A DNA stretch of 64,000 bases from Fasciolopsis buskii (GCA_008360955.1 LUCM01006669.1:21012-85011), one strand, 5' to 3'. Positions 1 to 12,191 are shown, counted from the stretch's first letter. Translations and numbers: made by a program. The notes: generated from the sequence alone by a model not told the origin.

Positions 1-267
1 TCTCACCTTTCCGGGCTGTATTAAAAAAAGATTAGAATATTTCTTGGTCGAATATGCTGACAGATATGGATCAGAATCAACAAAGCAGCGATAAACCAAC
101 AAGATAGTTACAAAATATGTTCGACAAAAACACAAAAAAAGCAAAATCTTGTTATCCCACCATTTGTTAGGTCCCCAGGTGGTGTATGATTTATGTAAAA
201 ATTTGTTGTTTTTTTCCTGTTGTCGCATTGAAACCACGCTTGTTTTCGAGCTAGCGTTACATACAGT

Positions 268-274
268 TTATATG

Positions 275-325
<51 letters not shown>
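268..325. repeat. (TA)n microsatellite
   Basis: An alternating TA tract with TG interruptions. It directly abuts the start of an R1 repeat copy, an association that recurs at several other R1 copies in this window. Confidence 0.95.
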
Positions 326-480
326 GAATTGTGAGTAGTACTTGGACGAGCGAGCAAAATTTCTCAGGAAGAATACCATCGGTTTCACGGTTATTGCTAT
401 TCGTCAGGTGTGTGTACCGGATACTCAGCTGTCCAAACATCCTCATACCTGTACAGTCCGAATTAGTGTTTCATTACCTT
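326..480 (+). repeat. R1 dispersed repeat, copy 1
   Basis: This copy aligns with the R1 copy at 3132-3290 and eight or so others. Shared landmarks are a start like AGTATCTGGATGAGTGAGCA, then a GGTTATTG block, GTATGCGTACCCGATACTC-like and CTTGTCCAAACATCC-like blocks, and a CACTCCGAATTGGTATGTCT-like end. It begins immediately after a (TA)n tract. The family is not recognised by name. Read on the opposite strand it keeps an open frame containing the residues MFGQ, as in other copies. Confidence 0.75.
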
Positions 481-2319
481 GCGAGTGCCCTATCAACATG
501 TTGACACCGAAACCGTTATCGGAGAATTGATCTCGATAGGTGAATGATTTCACGATTTGTTTGTTACACATACGCTGGGTTGGCCACCTCATAGGGCAAA
601 CATCACATATCCAACTTGATTTAACGTGATATGAGGTGATAATTTTGTCTGTCGTTCGTTCGATTTTAACACTCACTTTTATCTGTTCTGTATTTTAATT
701 CACTGAAATGTCGGTTTCTACATCGTAGACTATATGTTGGAACCCAACATGCACGTCCGTCCAAACGAACAATTGCTAATTGATGACAAAAACTGAAAGT
801 CACATCCATTCTGTACGCTTGATGCATCAGTTTGGTTAGTTGCAGGTGGAACATGCAGCATGGATATCTGCCACACCGGGATAGTGTAACCGGTGACGAA
901 TACTGACTCATTCCTACGTACACGCCCCAAAAATGGGACCGAAATGGGCGATTTGCGTGCGTGTGACTCATCATTTCGTATTCGATCTCACAAACAATTC
1001 AGTAGATTGGATAAACCACGCTAACTTGGCGAATACAATAAACATGAAAGCAGATTGGTATTCTTCCCTTTCATCTATTTACTGGCATTATCGGCCAAAA
1101 AGCTTGTTTACGGAATCGTTTTCCTCACATTTAAAAGTATTACTTGACACCCGGAAGAATTTCGATAAAACTAAAATGGGAAAACCGAGAGTGGGCAATC
1201 ATTCCGACTCTTTCGTGACGAGGAACACGAAATTGGACTTTGTACAATGCTGACGTGATGCGGCACGATTTTATTTCCCCCAATGTCACTCCATCGCTCA
1301 ATCGCATGAACAGGTTGTGTTGCCCAGCCCAACAGGTGAACAACGTGGAAAAGGTATACATGATATTGATTCAGTCACGTGAATTTTAACGCGACAATGC
1401 AACCTACCTAAAGTCTATTGTGATACAGCTACAAATGTGGAGTAAATCACCAATTAGTTAGTTGGTCTTGACCGAGGCTACTTCTCCGACGTCAATCAAC
1501 GAGGTTGCAATGAAGTAACTGCCGAATCATGAGAGCGAATAAAAAGTTCCGATTGAAATTCGTGCCATAAACAAACAATGTTATCAGTCAACGAAACTGA
1601 AATAGTGGAAAGAATTCTCGGTAAAATCTTCTATTTAGCCGGTATTCCTCGTCGAAAAAAGGACAGGGATACACCGAAGTTCACCGGTTGCTCCGAATTG
1701 TTTGTCGGATTGGATATGACTTCCTGCGATATTCTTTTGATTTGGTCAAGATTGAATTATGCGAAACAATTAGGTTCGATTGACAAACACGCAGTTTCAT
1801 GTATTTACTTTCGGACCATGAAAATCATTTAAGAACTACGAACAAATCAGGAGAATACCGAACTTCAAATAGATTTTGTCTATTCGTCATGACAATGGTC
1901 GTAAGACTCAACCAATCACGACTCTTTTCATCCGTGGACTGATTTCTTCTCCAGTTCACATCACAACTTAACCATTCTCGGAGCAACGATTTGGCAAACG
2001 ATTTGTTAGTGAAAACTGAAGAAACACGTGAGAAATGTTTGCGTTTAGTTTCGACTATTCGTATTTGGTCTTAAGCAGCCTGAATTTGAGATATGAGTTG
2101 GCAACACGAAACAGTAGAAGAAGAAACGAAATGGAAAATTGGTTCATGATAGTATTAGTAAGCAGTACTCACGTAAGCAAATCGTTTTGCCTTTCGGATG
2201 AAATGGGAACACGAGAACCAAACGGCTCATTGCCAAATGCTTGTGTGTTGTCGGAAAACATGATGGCGTGTTTTATAACAGTCGGCCAGAATTTTCTTCA
2301 TCTCTCATCTTTCTGTTTT
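481..2319. other. No recognised gene (481-2319)
   Basis: Only short open frames on both strands are present, for example an 84-codon frame at 1578-1832 (+) with no domain I recognise. A TCACGTGA palindrome lies at 1375-1382. No element with a known signature was seen. Confidence 0.6.
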
Positions 2320-2480
2320 TGGTATTAATGAAATGGTAGTGTACATCGCTTCCCGGGGGGGGGGGGTTCCGCAGCTAACAGCGGACTGGTAACCGGGACA
2401 GTTGAGACTGGTGATGGGCGAATTTGAGCCCACGACCACCGCGTCCAAATGCCACGATCTTATCCGAGTAGGTGGTAAGT
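2320..2480 (-). mobile_element. SINE-1 copy (tRNA-derived), degenerate
   Basis: The minus-strand order is tRNA-like head (about 2480 to 2415), then a body ending near 2320 with traces of the family tail (an ATGTACAT-like block and a TTAATAAA-like block). The head is recognised from TTATCC..., the ATTTGGACG-like anticodon region and a GGGCTCAAATTCG B-box remnant. The body contains a run of 12 G (2355-2366 on the plus strand), where better copies have a short GC-rich segment. This is one of the oldest-looking copies of the family. Confidence 0.75.
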
Positions 2481-3107
2481 TTCTTGCTAACAAGACAGAA
2501 TCCATCATGATGCCATATTTTCTTTAACGGTCAAATGAAAGAAAAACAAGTTAATGTGCCTGATTTTTTTTGTGTGTGAGTAGCAATATCCAAACTATCT
2601 GGCATCCGGGAGCTTCACTTCGGTAAACTGGATGTTCAAGATTCGGGTGTATTTTTTTTAATTTGTTTCCTTCCCAAATGGCAAATACAAAAAGTGGTCT
2701 GTCGATGAATGCAGTGTAAATGTGTACGGAAGAGTCTCAGAAACATTTTCCGCGAATTGGGGAAATAGAGTGGACACAGCAAACAGTCAAAGACTATTGG
2801 ATAACCCGTAAAACAAAATATCAAGGGTTTAATTGACACCAAGTCATGCTTATTAGGCGACGGTAAACGGAAGCAAAAAAGTACCAAATAGATAGAACAT
2901 AATAAATGGACTATTTGAGCAACAAAAGCCATCTGCATGTTCCTATTAGGGGGCACCAATTTGCTGATACACTTGTGTACAGGTCCTAGATCGTGAAGTA
3001 TTTTACTAATTTACTCAATATTCATTAGGCTACCACTGTGGAACCGGATTTGATTTTCGCATGGAATTACCATTCGCAACTAATGCGTGTCCTTATTCGT
3101 TGTTCCG
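2481..3107. other. No recognised gene (2481-3107)
   Basis: AT-rich sequence with one 107-codon minus-strand frame (2636-2959) that resembles nothing I know. Nothing else is recognisable. Confidence 0.6.
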
Positions 3108-3131
3108 TTTATATACATATATATATATATG
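3108..3131. repeat. (TA)n microsatellite before R1
   Basis: A short TA tract immediately upstream of the R1 copy at 3132. Confidence 0.9.
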
Positions 3132-3290
3132 TAGTAAGTGGTATCTGGATGAGTGAGCAAAATTTGCCCGGGAGCGCACGACCGGTGTCGCGGTTATTGT
3201 CGCTCTTCAGGTATGCGTACCCGATACTCTCTTGTCCAAACATCCTTATACTTGTACACTCCGAAATGATATGTCTCACCAGAATCGAAT
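3132..3290 (+). repeat. R1 dispersed repeat, copy 2 (reference copy)
   Basis: One of the best preserved R1 copies, about 160 bp, flanked on both sides by (TA)n (3108-3131 and 3291-3317). It carries the landmarks GTATCTGGATGAGTGAGC, CGGTTATTGTCGCTC, GTATGCGTACCCGATACTC, CTTGTCCAAACATCC and GTCTCACCAGAATCGAATTT. The minus-strand frame is open across the whole copy (within 3109-3465). The TA flanks suggest either insertion into TA microsatellites or that TA repeats form part of the element ends. No transposase or RT is visible, so it is non-autonomous if mobile. Confidence 0.85.
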
Positions 3291-3317
3291 TTATATATAT
3301 ATATATATATATATATA
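3291..3317. repeat. (TA)n microsatellite after R1
   Basis: A TA tract immediately following the R1 copy. Together with 3108-3131 it brackets the element. Confidence 0.95.
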
Positions 3318-3920
3318 GCGATTTCACAACCGGTGGTGCCCAAGATGTACATGGGATCTGGCTGACCTCAACGAAAGAATACAAGAAACGACATAACCTA
3401 TTTGTTTTTTCTACAGAGTTAAAAATAAACAAAAATTGCTCGAAATTTTGTTTGAATCCATGCAATGAAAGAACGATTTAAGGAGTGATACCTAATAGCC
3501 AATTACGTCGCTTTGCATAGGCTTTGGATAAATAATAGCAAGAAACGGAATGTGCGAGACCGATGAAAGATTATCTCACAGTACGATTCGTCTACCGTTT
3601 ATTCCAATACCAAGTCAATTTCTGTGGGATCTTGTGAATTATTCTCTCCGACATACCTTGATAAATGCATTCCAAATTCATTCTGCAAATATACTTGATA
3701 AATGTATGATAACGATCAGTCTGTCAATGAATTCCAATGAACACTTTCAAGTGAGCATCATGTGGTACACCATGAGTTGTTTTCTGAAGTAAAGTGAACA
3801 GGTGATCACTCAGTAGTGTGCCGGTGATTTGGGTATTTGAGCACATGGTAGTTCATAGCTCGGATAACATAAACACTTTTTTTACCCCAAATAATACTGG
3901 TTACGGGAGCAACGTGAAAG
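3318..3920. other. No recognised gene (3318-3920)
   Basis: Unrecognised AT-rich sequence. An 80-codon frame at 3550-3792 (+) has no features of note. Confidence 0.6.
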
Positions 3921-4024
3921 TATTTGGACAACATTATATCATTCACAATTAAAACCAATACATGGCGCACCGATTTTTCGATACACTCCTTACTTCGTTC
4001 GGTACTGATATTTGGACAACATTA
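3921..4024 (+). mobile_element. Penelope-like terminal-repeat fragment with flanking direct repeats
   Basis: The segment from about 3931 to 4012 matches the second half of the PLE terminal repeats at 15596-15719, 27012-27170 and 34205-34258 (blocks ATTATATCATTCACAATTA, TGGCGCACCGATTTTTCGAT and ACACTCCTTACTTCGTTC). The 16-mer TATTTGGACAACATTA occurs exactly at 3921-3936 and again at 4009-4024, one copy at each edge. This is consistent with a target-site duplication. The last bases of the repeat overlap element sequence, so the duplication could be shorter than 16 bp. Confidence 0.75.
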
Positions 4025-5939
4025 AAAAAACTTATCCGTGGTCAAGATTGTACAAGAACGTAGAACAAATGTCGGTTTGAACGATCTGATCGAGGTGAAT
4101 GGTTTAATTCAATATATAATTTGAAATGCCTAAACCAAGTTATTATCCTACCGGTTAAGCTATCCTCCTTGAGACGGCACTTCCCGGTGTCGCATTTTTA
4201 TCTATTGTTTTATGACGGTATTAGACCGTAGACTTTATTATGATCAGATTACTTAGTCGTTGTTGAACTAATCCCATTTCAACAATCTAAAGATTTGGAT
4301 TGCAGATAATGCACTGTGAACTCTAACACTTCATAATATTGCATGATTCACGTGACCAATTTTGCAATCACAACCATCTTTTTTTGAATCTCATTACGTG
4401 CAAGAATCACGTGAACAAAGACATATCGCTCTTAACGTCTGCACTCGTCAGGGGTGTGACAGAATTCACAAAATAATGATAAACGTAGGACTTTTGCAAA
4501 CACTTTATCGATGCTCACTAGGCACACTGATTGATCTATCCGATCGTCAGAAGATACACATTTCCTAGGAAGTGATTCGTTAAATGCAATTTATGATCAG
4601 CTGGTCATTGGGACCCGATTGAGATGTTTCGGGGCTATTTCATTCTTTTTTAGTACTCATTAGTATTGAGTTAATTGATATTCGAACCGGAGAGGGAAAA
4701 GCGAGGGTTGAACGGAAGTAAATAGAATAAGTTAGCCAATAGGCTATCTGTACTGATTGTCTACAATCGTTGTAATTGTGTGCTTGTGAAAGCGCTAATG
4801 TTAGACGAGTGAAGTGTCACAGGAAACCAACCGTGTTATGCTAATGGCTCGGTCACGTGCTGGTGTTTTCATAAATACAAAACGATAAATGATCACCGAA
4901 AAAATCAAATTAGAATTTGTTTTTTGGATTGAGCTCTTCAGACGTGTTCCAGCATTTTTATAAAAATTTGGAAAGAACAATAGTTAAGCTTTAGACCGTA
5001 TGTCAAAAGTTTAGCAGTGCTCCAGAACTTGTTTATCGCTATCGCTAATTCTCACGGCTTCAGTCGGTCATCTTAATTCCAGATCAATTCCAAATTGCCC
5101 AATCCAGAGAGAATCATTAGATGGCTTCTGATCGGTCAACATGACTGTCGGCTTACCTATGTTATAGTCGAACAATTCATACAATTCTCCTCATAAACTG
5201 AACGCCCCCATCCGACGGACTCTTTACCTCTCATTTGGTCTCGGTTTTAAGCGACGCCTTCACTCGCCTCTTGGCATGTCACAAATATCCGACCCCTTTC
5301 AATCCGTTCGCCAACCTGGGTACTTATCTAGTTCCGTATTAGTCCTCTGGTCTGCAATCTATCGGACCGTTAGGCTAAGTCCAAACAGGCTTGTCGACCA
5401 GTCTTATTTCGCGGACATCACCTGGCTTCGTTGTCACGTGATTCGATGTACCGAAACAAAAAAATCTGGCACCCGAGAGTAAAATCGCCTTACCGTTTGG
5501 CTTGGGTAAGTGGAGGTGTGTAATGCCCTCGTCTATACTAGCCACAGTGAAGATCCTACGAGAGTGAGAGTAGATTGAGCACATAGTGGGTGTCCATAAC
5601 CATCCTGTTTCTGACATCGAATGTGATCATTTAAGTTTTCAATCGATTCCATAAACTAGGTGTGAATCTCTGATTCCCTCTTGCAAACTGATCACCAATA
5701 CAATTTCATATTTGTACCGACTGACTTCGATAACTATGAAAAATGAATATATTTGACTATCATTACATATTATTTCCCTAATGTCATCTCCCATAAATTC
5801 AAAATCATTTCATAGAGGCAGCTGGTAAACATCGACCAGACTATCCAATTTTTCCTAGAAAGCAGATGGGGTCGCCGTATAATAGCCTTTGGTGCAGCAT
5901 GGAATTCACGGATGAGCTAAAAATCTTGTTTTCTGACTA
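4025..5939. other. No recognised gene (4025-5939)
   Basis: No domain-bearing frame and no recognisable element. Three TCACGTGA palindromes fall here (4348, 4407, 5434). The longest frames are 80 codons or fewer and overlap in opposite directions. Confidence 0.6.
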
Positions 5940-6075
5940 GAATCTCATTTGACTCGTTAAGAGCATGAATGAATGATACGTCCATTTAAGAATCACATGG
6001 TGATTCGTGGGAGGATTTTCATCGGTCCGGCAAGGCTAACCGTCAGAAAGGGGACATAAGGTCCGAAGGTATTTG
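5940..6075 (+). repeat. R1-related palindrome-arm fragment
   Basis: The segment starts with an AGAATCTCATTTGACTCGTT block followed by AAGAGCATGAATGAAT, the same arm as in the elements at 18139 and 42259-42482. It continues into AAGAATCACATGGTGATTCG and a GTCAGAAAGG block shared with 42300-42380. Only one arm of the inverted repeat is present, so this is a truncated copy. Confidence 0.65.
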
Positions 6076-6146
6076 GTTTTTCTTCTCAGTAGTATATTTC
6101 CGGAGAAATTTTGTTCATCTTGTTTTTCTGCCTGCTCGGTTCTTTT

Positions 6147-6169
6147 TCTCTCTCTCTCTCTCTCTCTCG
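6147..6169. repeat. (CT)n microsatellite
   Basis: A pyrimidine tract of about 11 CT units, followed by a purine-rich GAGGGGAGCGAGGGAG stretch. Confidence 0.9.
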
Positions 6170-6654
6170 AGGGGAGCGAGGGAGATTGAACGGGATTTGG
6201 AACTGGCATCTTTCGTGTCGACCGAGCACTGAGCCTGGCGGTATTTTACAGATATTTACCTCGATTTCGGTCGATCCCAAGTGTAACAAACTTCTCTATT
6301 GAATAAATTACCGTCTAATTAGGAAAGGTTATTGTAAAATGCATTTGTCAATCGTTCATGATTTTGGTACAGTTCAAGGTTCACGCAAACGCTGACCGTG
6401 TTCAATTCCAAAACGTGTTCGACATGCCGTCCACGGGATCGAATCCAACCAATCTTCTCTGGATAGGTTGGTTGGAAGAGAAAACATTTCATGATTTATG
6501 CCCAAGTTGAATCGGCCTTGTCTGTTTCTATGCTCACAACGGACCATAACGATGATGTGAAGGAAACGAAATTTATTTCATTCGAATTTGGCAAAAGCTG
6601 AGGCTAAATTCACAAATGCTTGATCTCAACTATTTTTTATTCATTCTTTTCCGG
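6170..6654. other. No recognised gene (6170-6654)
   Basis: Nothing recognisable apart from short chance frames. Confidence 0.6.
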
Positions 6655-6815
6655 CTGGTTAGAAAACTTGCTATGAGAAAGTTCACCCGTGGTGATCGAA
6701 ACGTCTGTAAAAACTATACACTAAACGGACACTACAGTTCTGTGACCGTATAAGCTGTCACAATGAACCTAAAACATGGCGCATCGGTTTATCGTTGCAC
6801 GCCGTACTCCGGACC
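6655..6815 (+). mobile_element. Penelope-like terminal repeat, divergent subfamily
   Basis: The segment has the same order of blocks as the PLE repeats at 15720 and 27012: AAAACTTG, then TGAGAAAG, a hairpin (GTTCACC/GGTGATC with loop CGT), GAAACGTC, and later ATGGCGCATCGGTTTATCG. Primary sequence differs more than among the other copies, so it is probably a separate PLE subfamily. The hairpin followed by GAAAC resembles stem II and the GAAA strand of a hammerhead ribozyme. The upstream strand is TGAGAA rather than the canonical CTGANGA. Confidence 0.6.
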
Positions 6816-8218
6816 GGTTGCATCTGTAGGACACTTCAAGCATTTCCCATGTACAACTGACCAATTAAATCCACAAAATATTGCACACCTATTCTAGCCT
6901 GAAACGCTCAACTTGCATTCGTTCGTACCTGGAACGAAAACCTCATTACGTGCGTTTTGGTGATGCCCCGTTCATAGTCTCTAACGTAGACGAGCCGGCT
7001 GTACAAAGTTCACGTGATATTTAGCGGTGAGTTGGATCTAGATACTGCTTGATTAATTAAATAACTAACCAGTCAGATCTCCTGCTTTTCAAAATGAACA
7101 AGCTTTTGTTCTAATCGTACAATCTATTTCATCGGTTGGCCATGTCTGGAACCACATGGGAGAACCCAACCGGGTCGGAATTGTGCAATCGAATCGTCAA
7201 ATGAAAAATATCACGTCCTGCGTCTTGATTCTTTCCCGTATGAAGATCGATTGTTTGATAGGTCCGTACGCCTTATTCTCCTCTCCCAAGCCCCGGGGTA
7301 CCCGCATATTGTTTGTTGCATTGCCTACTGACAGATGAACAAACGAGACCCGTGAACGAGAGGGTAGGGTTTGAATTCAGATCTGAGTAGGTGCATCGTT
7401 GATACGACGCATCGGATAATCTATCCGGAACCAAATTTACCACAGACAATCAAATCACGTGTCCGATATTAGACAATCAAATTGTGCACCACTAGCGAAT
7501 AAAAATATAGTCATATAAGAGAGATCAAAGATAATTCTATGATGAGCTAATTTTAAAATTAATAATATATAAAAGAAATAATAAAGTGCAGAAAAAAGTC
7601 AGATTGATGTGAAAATGGACATTGAAGTTCGCATTGTTTGAGGGTAATGTGTCTAACGACAGTGACAGTGAAAAACGAACTGGGCAAAAGGGATCAATAT
7701 CTGAAGATCGCCGGTCCAAACCCACCCATTGTGTGTGTAAACATCTTCGTTTAGTAAACTTCTGTTGACCATCATCCATTTCTTGAGAATAATCCACGTT
7801 GTTATTGACCGGATTGGCATAGAACCAAGTAAGATGTTACTAGGTCCGATATGATAACGAGTTGCACGATAACGAATTGCCACCTACCATCAAAGTGATC
7901 AACGGGTCTGGGATTCGAACCGATGCTTATTCCACCTGACCACTACGGATGTGATAGTTCACGAGAAAAAGTTAACAAAAGCATACTGTGGAGGTATAAA
8001 ATCGAACAACTAAAAATAGTGGGTTCGTACCTGCATGCATACAAGGAGAAAAATGTCCCATACTCCGCCATCCGAATGGGTTCATTCCCGTGGCAATTAG
8101 GCCCGGGCCACTGAGAGAATTCGGCGAAAAGAAACGGTAATACATTTCAAGGAAGGCATTGGACTACAAGCCAACACACTGTCTTTCCGCCAAACATTTA
8201 AAAAATCTTTCTAATCTT
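6816..8218. other. No recognised gene (6816-8218)
   Basis: Mostly unrecognised. It contains a TCACGTGA site (7010) and a possible tRNA-derived remnant at 7898-7950, listed separately. Open frames are short and shadow each other. Confidence 0.55.
7898..7950 (-). repeat. Possible tRNA-derived (Pol III) remnant
   Basis: On the minus strand there is an A-box-like TGGTCAGGTGG and, closely downstream, a perfect B box GGTTCGAATCC (plus positions about 7912-7922). The spacing is too short for an intact tRNA, as if the anticodon arm had been lost. It is neither a SINE-1 nor a SINE-2 copy by its flanks. It could be a relic of another SINE family or coincidence. Confidence 0.3.
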
Positions 8219-8345
8219 TTTCAGGAAGGGGGTCGAGGCCAACAGAGGGTTGCCAAGTGGAGAAGTTGACCGGAGGTGGAAGGAATCGAACTGGCGACCC
8301 TCACGTTCAAACGCCACGACCTTATCCGCTTGGCCACCGCCGGTT
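8219..8345 (-). mobile_element. SINE-1 copy (tRNA-derived), 3'-truncated
   Basis: The minus-strand head starts at about 8345 with CCGGCGGTGGCCAAGCGG, giving a good A box, and carries GGTCGCCAGTTCGATTCC as the B box. The body follows, with CAACTTCTCCACTTGGCAAC, the GTTGGCC block and CCTTCCTGA. The A-rich tail seen in other copies is missing. The head resembles a type II (Ser/Leu-like) tRNA in its D arm. Confidence 0.85.
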
Positions 8346-10330
8346 GGTACCAGTGACAGCCCAACCTATTCTTCTGCTTCTTATCCCTCCTTTGGCAAAT
8401 GCTGCCGGTGAGAATACTTTTCAAACTTTAAATATTATATAAGTTTCTGATCAATATTGTCTTTCTTTTTAACTGTTCATACATGCTTTTTCCTCTCGGT
8501 ACGAACCCCGGGGATTTAAAGCGCCACGGGAAAAATTCATTTCTCAAATCTTCTGTGTGATGATTTCCGGTGGATGGTCGTTTAGGAAGCTAAGTGGTTT
8601 GATTACTGGCCTATCAAAAGTAATCGGTGTCATCCTTTCTGAACACACCTCTCCCCCCCCCCCTTAACCCGGGAGAAAGTACTTCGTCTTCGTCCTCCCC
8701 GGGCTATTGACTTTGCTTTCCCAAACAACTTTGGTCAGTCTTAATCATTTTGATAATTCTATGCAAAGGTAGTTATGCTTTCTACAGACGTTGCTTTTTT
8801 ATCTTCTAGCTAATCAGTTTGCAGCTGCAAAAACAATATTTTCCTAATATAGACTGTCATTAGGCCAAAAAGAAAAAAGAAGTCATAAACTAAATTCCAA
8901 ATGTTTCATCTAGCCACATACGTTTCTTCAATACTCACGAGCACTTTCGTGAAAAATGCCAGTCAAGTAAACAGGTGTCATTGTGAAAGACTGACTCGAC
9001 AATATTTGGCAATGATCACAGCTCGCCAAATCATGAGACAAGAAATGGGATAACTAAATTGGAGCATAACAAATATGAGAAACACAAGTGAAACAATTTG
9101 ATGAGGAAGGGACATTTTTTGATTCTATATTTCCAGTACGATTAAAATTTGACTACGAAAAGCGTCATCATGATCATCGTTCAGCGTTAAACAACAAGGC
9201 AAGTCTCATTGACCGCTGTCTTTCCCCAGCGTTGCACGTTTCTATGAAAAGAGTGTATATCCATGGGAAACAGGGAGTGGACTTACACAGGCGGGAAAAG
9301 ATAAGATGCTGCTGCAGCCAACACACGAAACACAGTCTAACTGTATAAACGCACGAAAATTGTCGTTCTCAATCCAATGTCAGTGCATGTGAAAGGCAAT
9401 TGTTTACTAAATGGCAATTTCTTATAATGAAGATAATGGGGTGGTCACCAAGTGTGATAGATAGTCTCAAACACTCATATTAGGCTACCTCGAAAAGTCG
9501 GCCGCAACGTCAAGGGCCAGCCAAATGTACTCTCTACAAAATACGACAAGAGTCGGATTATCGTTGTGTGACATGATGAATGTGGAGACCATAACCACTT
9601 GTTTTTCTGTGCAATATTGCAATTTATTGGAGAAATAAGAACTGGATTTCTCAGTCATCGACTTTGACAACAACCGGTAGAACCGGTATCCACTCGAACT
9701 GGGTGCAAGAAGACACCGAACACGCTATTTTTCATATCCGTCCAGGGCGGGCCACAAGAGGCACAGACTCAATTTGGATGAAATTGGAATTTTTGTTCAT
9801 GCGACCACGAGGCATGCAAGACATTTTCTAAGATCCGGTAAGACTGGATCACGTGCATAGTTGGATGAATAGCAAAGTGTTCGACTAGAAAAGACACTCG
9901 GAAATCACATCATAGTCATAAACTTGAATCAGTTATGCGGAAGCCACATCACCAAATATTTGCATACACGAAATGGAAACACCGATCCACAGCTGAAGTG
10001 ATCGAATCATTCAAGCCAAACATCATTTCGTGAGAGTCCAAGATCAAATCCGCTAGGACCAAGTGGCAAAACAAAAGTCAATTTGATTGGTCAAAGTCAT
10101 TGAACAGACCAAAGGCCAAGGCTAGTGACAGACTTATAAATTATAAAATGTATCCGATATAACACTCTATCGATTCGGTCGAGCAAGTGTTGATGCTAGC
10201 TGGTACCCATAGTGAGCATTCAGTTCGGGTGAACTTTTTCTGGTTTTGTGCCTTCTAGTACCTTCACGTAAACCCATCAAAAATTGCTGTCCTAGTACAT
10301 GCTACAAAACACAGAAAAACATGCCCGACT

Positions 10331-10331
<1 letters not shown>
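8346..10331. other. No recognised gene (8346-10331)
   Basis: Unrecognised sequence. A run of 11 C lies at 8653-8663. An 86-codon frame at 9088-9348 (+) has no recognisable motif. Confidence 0.6.
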
Positions 10332-10376
<45 letters not shown>

Positions 10377-10377
10377 T
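10332..10377. repeat. (CA)n microsatellite
   Basis: About 22 CA units with one AA interruption. Confidence 0.95.
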
Positions 10378-10487
10378 CGTTTACGATGTTATCTCGACTA
10401 GTGTTGAAACCTTTGCAAGCTCGAAAGTGCGAATCGCATGCGAAAACCGACAATCTCGGCTATCACGAACGCAGATTTACAAAATCT

Positions 10488-10647
10488 GCTGTGATCGTGA
10501 CATTCGGGCGCATGAAGGTCGCGGGTTCGAATCCTTCCACGGCCGGTCAACTTGCCCATTTAGTAATCATAAGTTGGTCACAACTAACTTTCCGAAACAA
10601 TGACGTAGACTTTCGTTTTGTTAGTAATAAGGGATTCAAAAGATAAA
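10488..10647 (+). mobile_element. SINE-1 copy (tRNA-derived), 5'-degenerate
   Basis: The anticodon-side half of the head and the B box (GCGGGTTCGAATCC) are clear. They are followed by the CGGCCGGTCAACTTGCCC junction and a diverged body that ends with a GGGATTCAAAAGATAAAA tail like that of the copy at 19675. The A-box half is unrecognisable. Confidence 0.75.
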
Positions 10648-12156
10648 ACATAGACTATAAGGAAAGACGGAGGGGAAAGCCTGACGTACCTGAAATTGAA
10701 ATGTCCAAAAAGCTTATGTCATGGTAAACTGGCTAGTGACTCAAACGGATTTGCGAACATCCTGTTTGACTTTGCTGTCATACTGATCAGATATTTTAGT
10801 CTAATTCTCCAAGTAGATTCTATTAGAAAATCTTTTACTGCTGTCGGGTAAGCAACTGGTGCTTTGTTCACATCCCATTAGAATGCAAAAAACAACCAAC
10901 GGAACAAACGAAGATGGTTGACACCATACAGTCGAGGGATTCAACCATCAAAAAGAGATCTAAGTTCTTCTGTTTCATCATCGAGTGTTACATTATCTTA
11001 TTCGTCCAATCACCGAGAGCAACTTCATGCCCCGGTCGACGTGAATTGCATTAGGACTTTCAATCGTCCGAATTAATGCTAGATTTCGTCGATGTTCTTA
11101 TTTCGTATTCTTGCTCCTGCCAATTGCTATTCACAACTAGCATAAATAATTAATTTCAACTGCTTGTTTAATTTTGGTACACTCGCTGTTGCGTTGGAAG
11201 CAACACGTATAAGAACGTTCTGAGCGTCCTATTCCACGTTCTGTAGCCATCTAATGTAGAACTATCGATTGGAGTTTGCGGATTTCTATCGACAGAACAG
11301 TGCCACATAGACACACATCGTGTGCATTGTATCAAAGCTCACCAAACGCAGAACTAGACATTCCATTCAACAACGCAGCGTCCGTGTCAAAGGAGATATT
11401 TCATACCAGTTTTCAAATCATTTGTTCCAAAGTGTACACAAAATTGGTCAATTCCATCGACCAACATCACGGTCCCAAACTAAGCAAACAGAATGAATGA
11501 ATCGTTAGTTTACTTTTACCACGGTTACATCCAATTCCGATGTGGGTTCGTGACAAAAAATTTGCTTCCACCATTTTAGCACTTACAAATTCGTGCAAAT
11601 GGTAACATCTCCACTATCCGTCGTTATTGTACAGCACAATGGTTCAAGATTCATGGTTACACAAACTGAATTGAACTGAACGTATTCTAGGAATTGTAAT
11701 TCTAAACTTTCCACTGAAATTCGATTCCTTGTACATAGACACTACTGCCCTGATTCCAGTGTGCACTTTCAGAGATATGATAAAATGTTCCGGGGTTTTC
11801 ATGTGCTACTGAGTAGTCTTGATCTCTATACCAAAACACACTGGCATTTGTATTTGCCAGGTGAGAAATATTGCAAAGTTGCTTCTCTAACTTTTTCGAC
11901 AGGTGAATTTGGGTCGAAAATCTTGCAAAGCACACTCGAGATCTTCACTAGAATAGATTCTTATCCGCATCAGGGGATGGTACACTTTATTGATTTTGTA
12001 CACTCTTGTGCTTGGTCACCTCGGTTACAAATACCAACTACCGATAGCATTGGGTTTGCATTATCCATATTCTTGCTTGTAATATCCGTTACCAGTTGGC
12101 TTATATGCACACAGCGAAAATGCAATCTGCAGTCTGTGCAATCGATTTGTGCACGG

Positions 12157-12157
<1 letters not shown>
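10648..12157. other. No recognised gene (10648-12157)
   Basis: The longest frame here is 11761-12216 (+), 151 codons. It includes a hydrophobic stretch (IGFALSIFLLVISVTSWLIC) followed by basic residues, as in a single-pass membrane protein. It runs through a TA microsatellite and has no homologue I recognise, so it is treated as probably non-coding. Confidence 0.5.

Positions 12158-12191
<34 letters not shown>
12158..12191. repeat. (CA)n/(TA)n compound microsatellite
   Basis: CA units followed by about 11 TA units. Confidence 0.95.
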
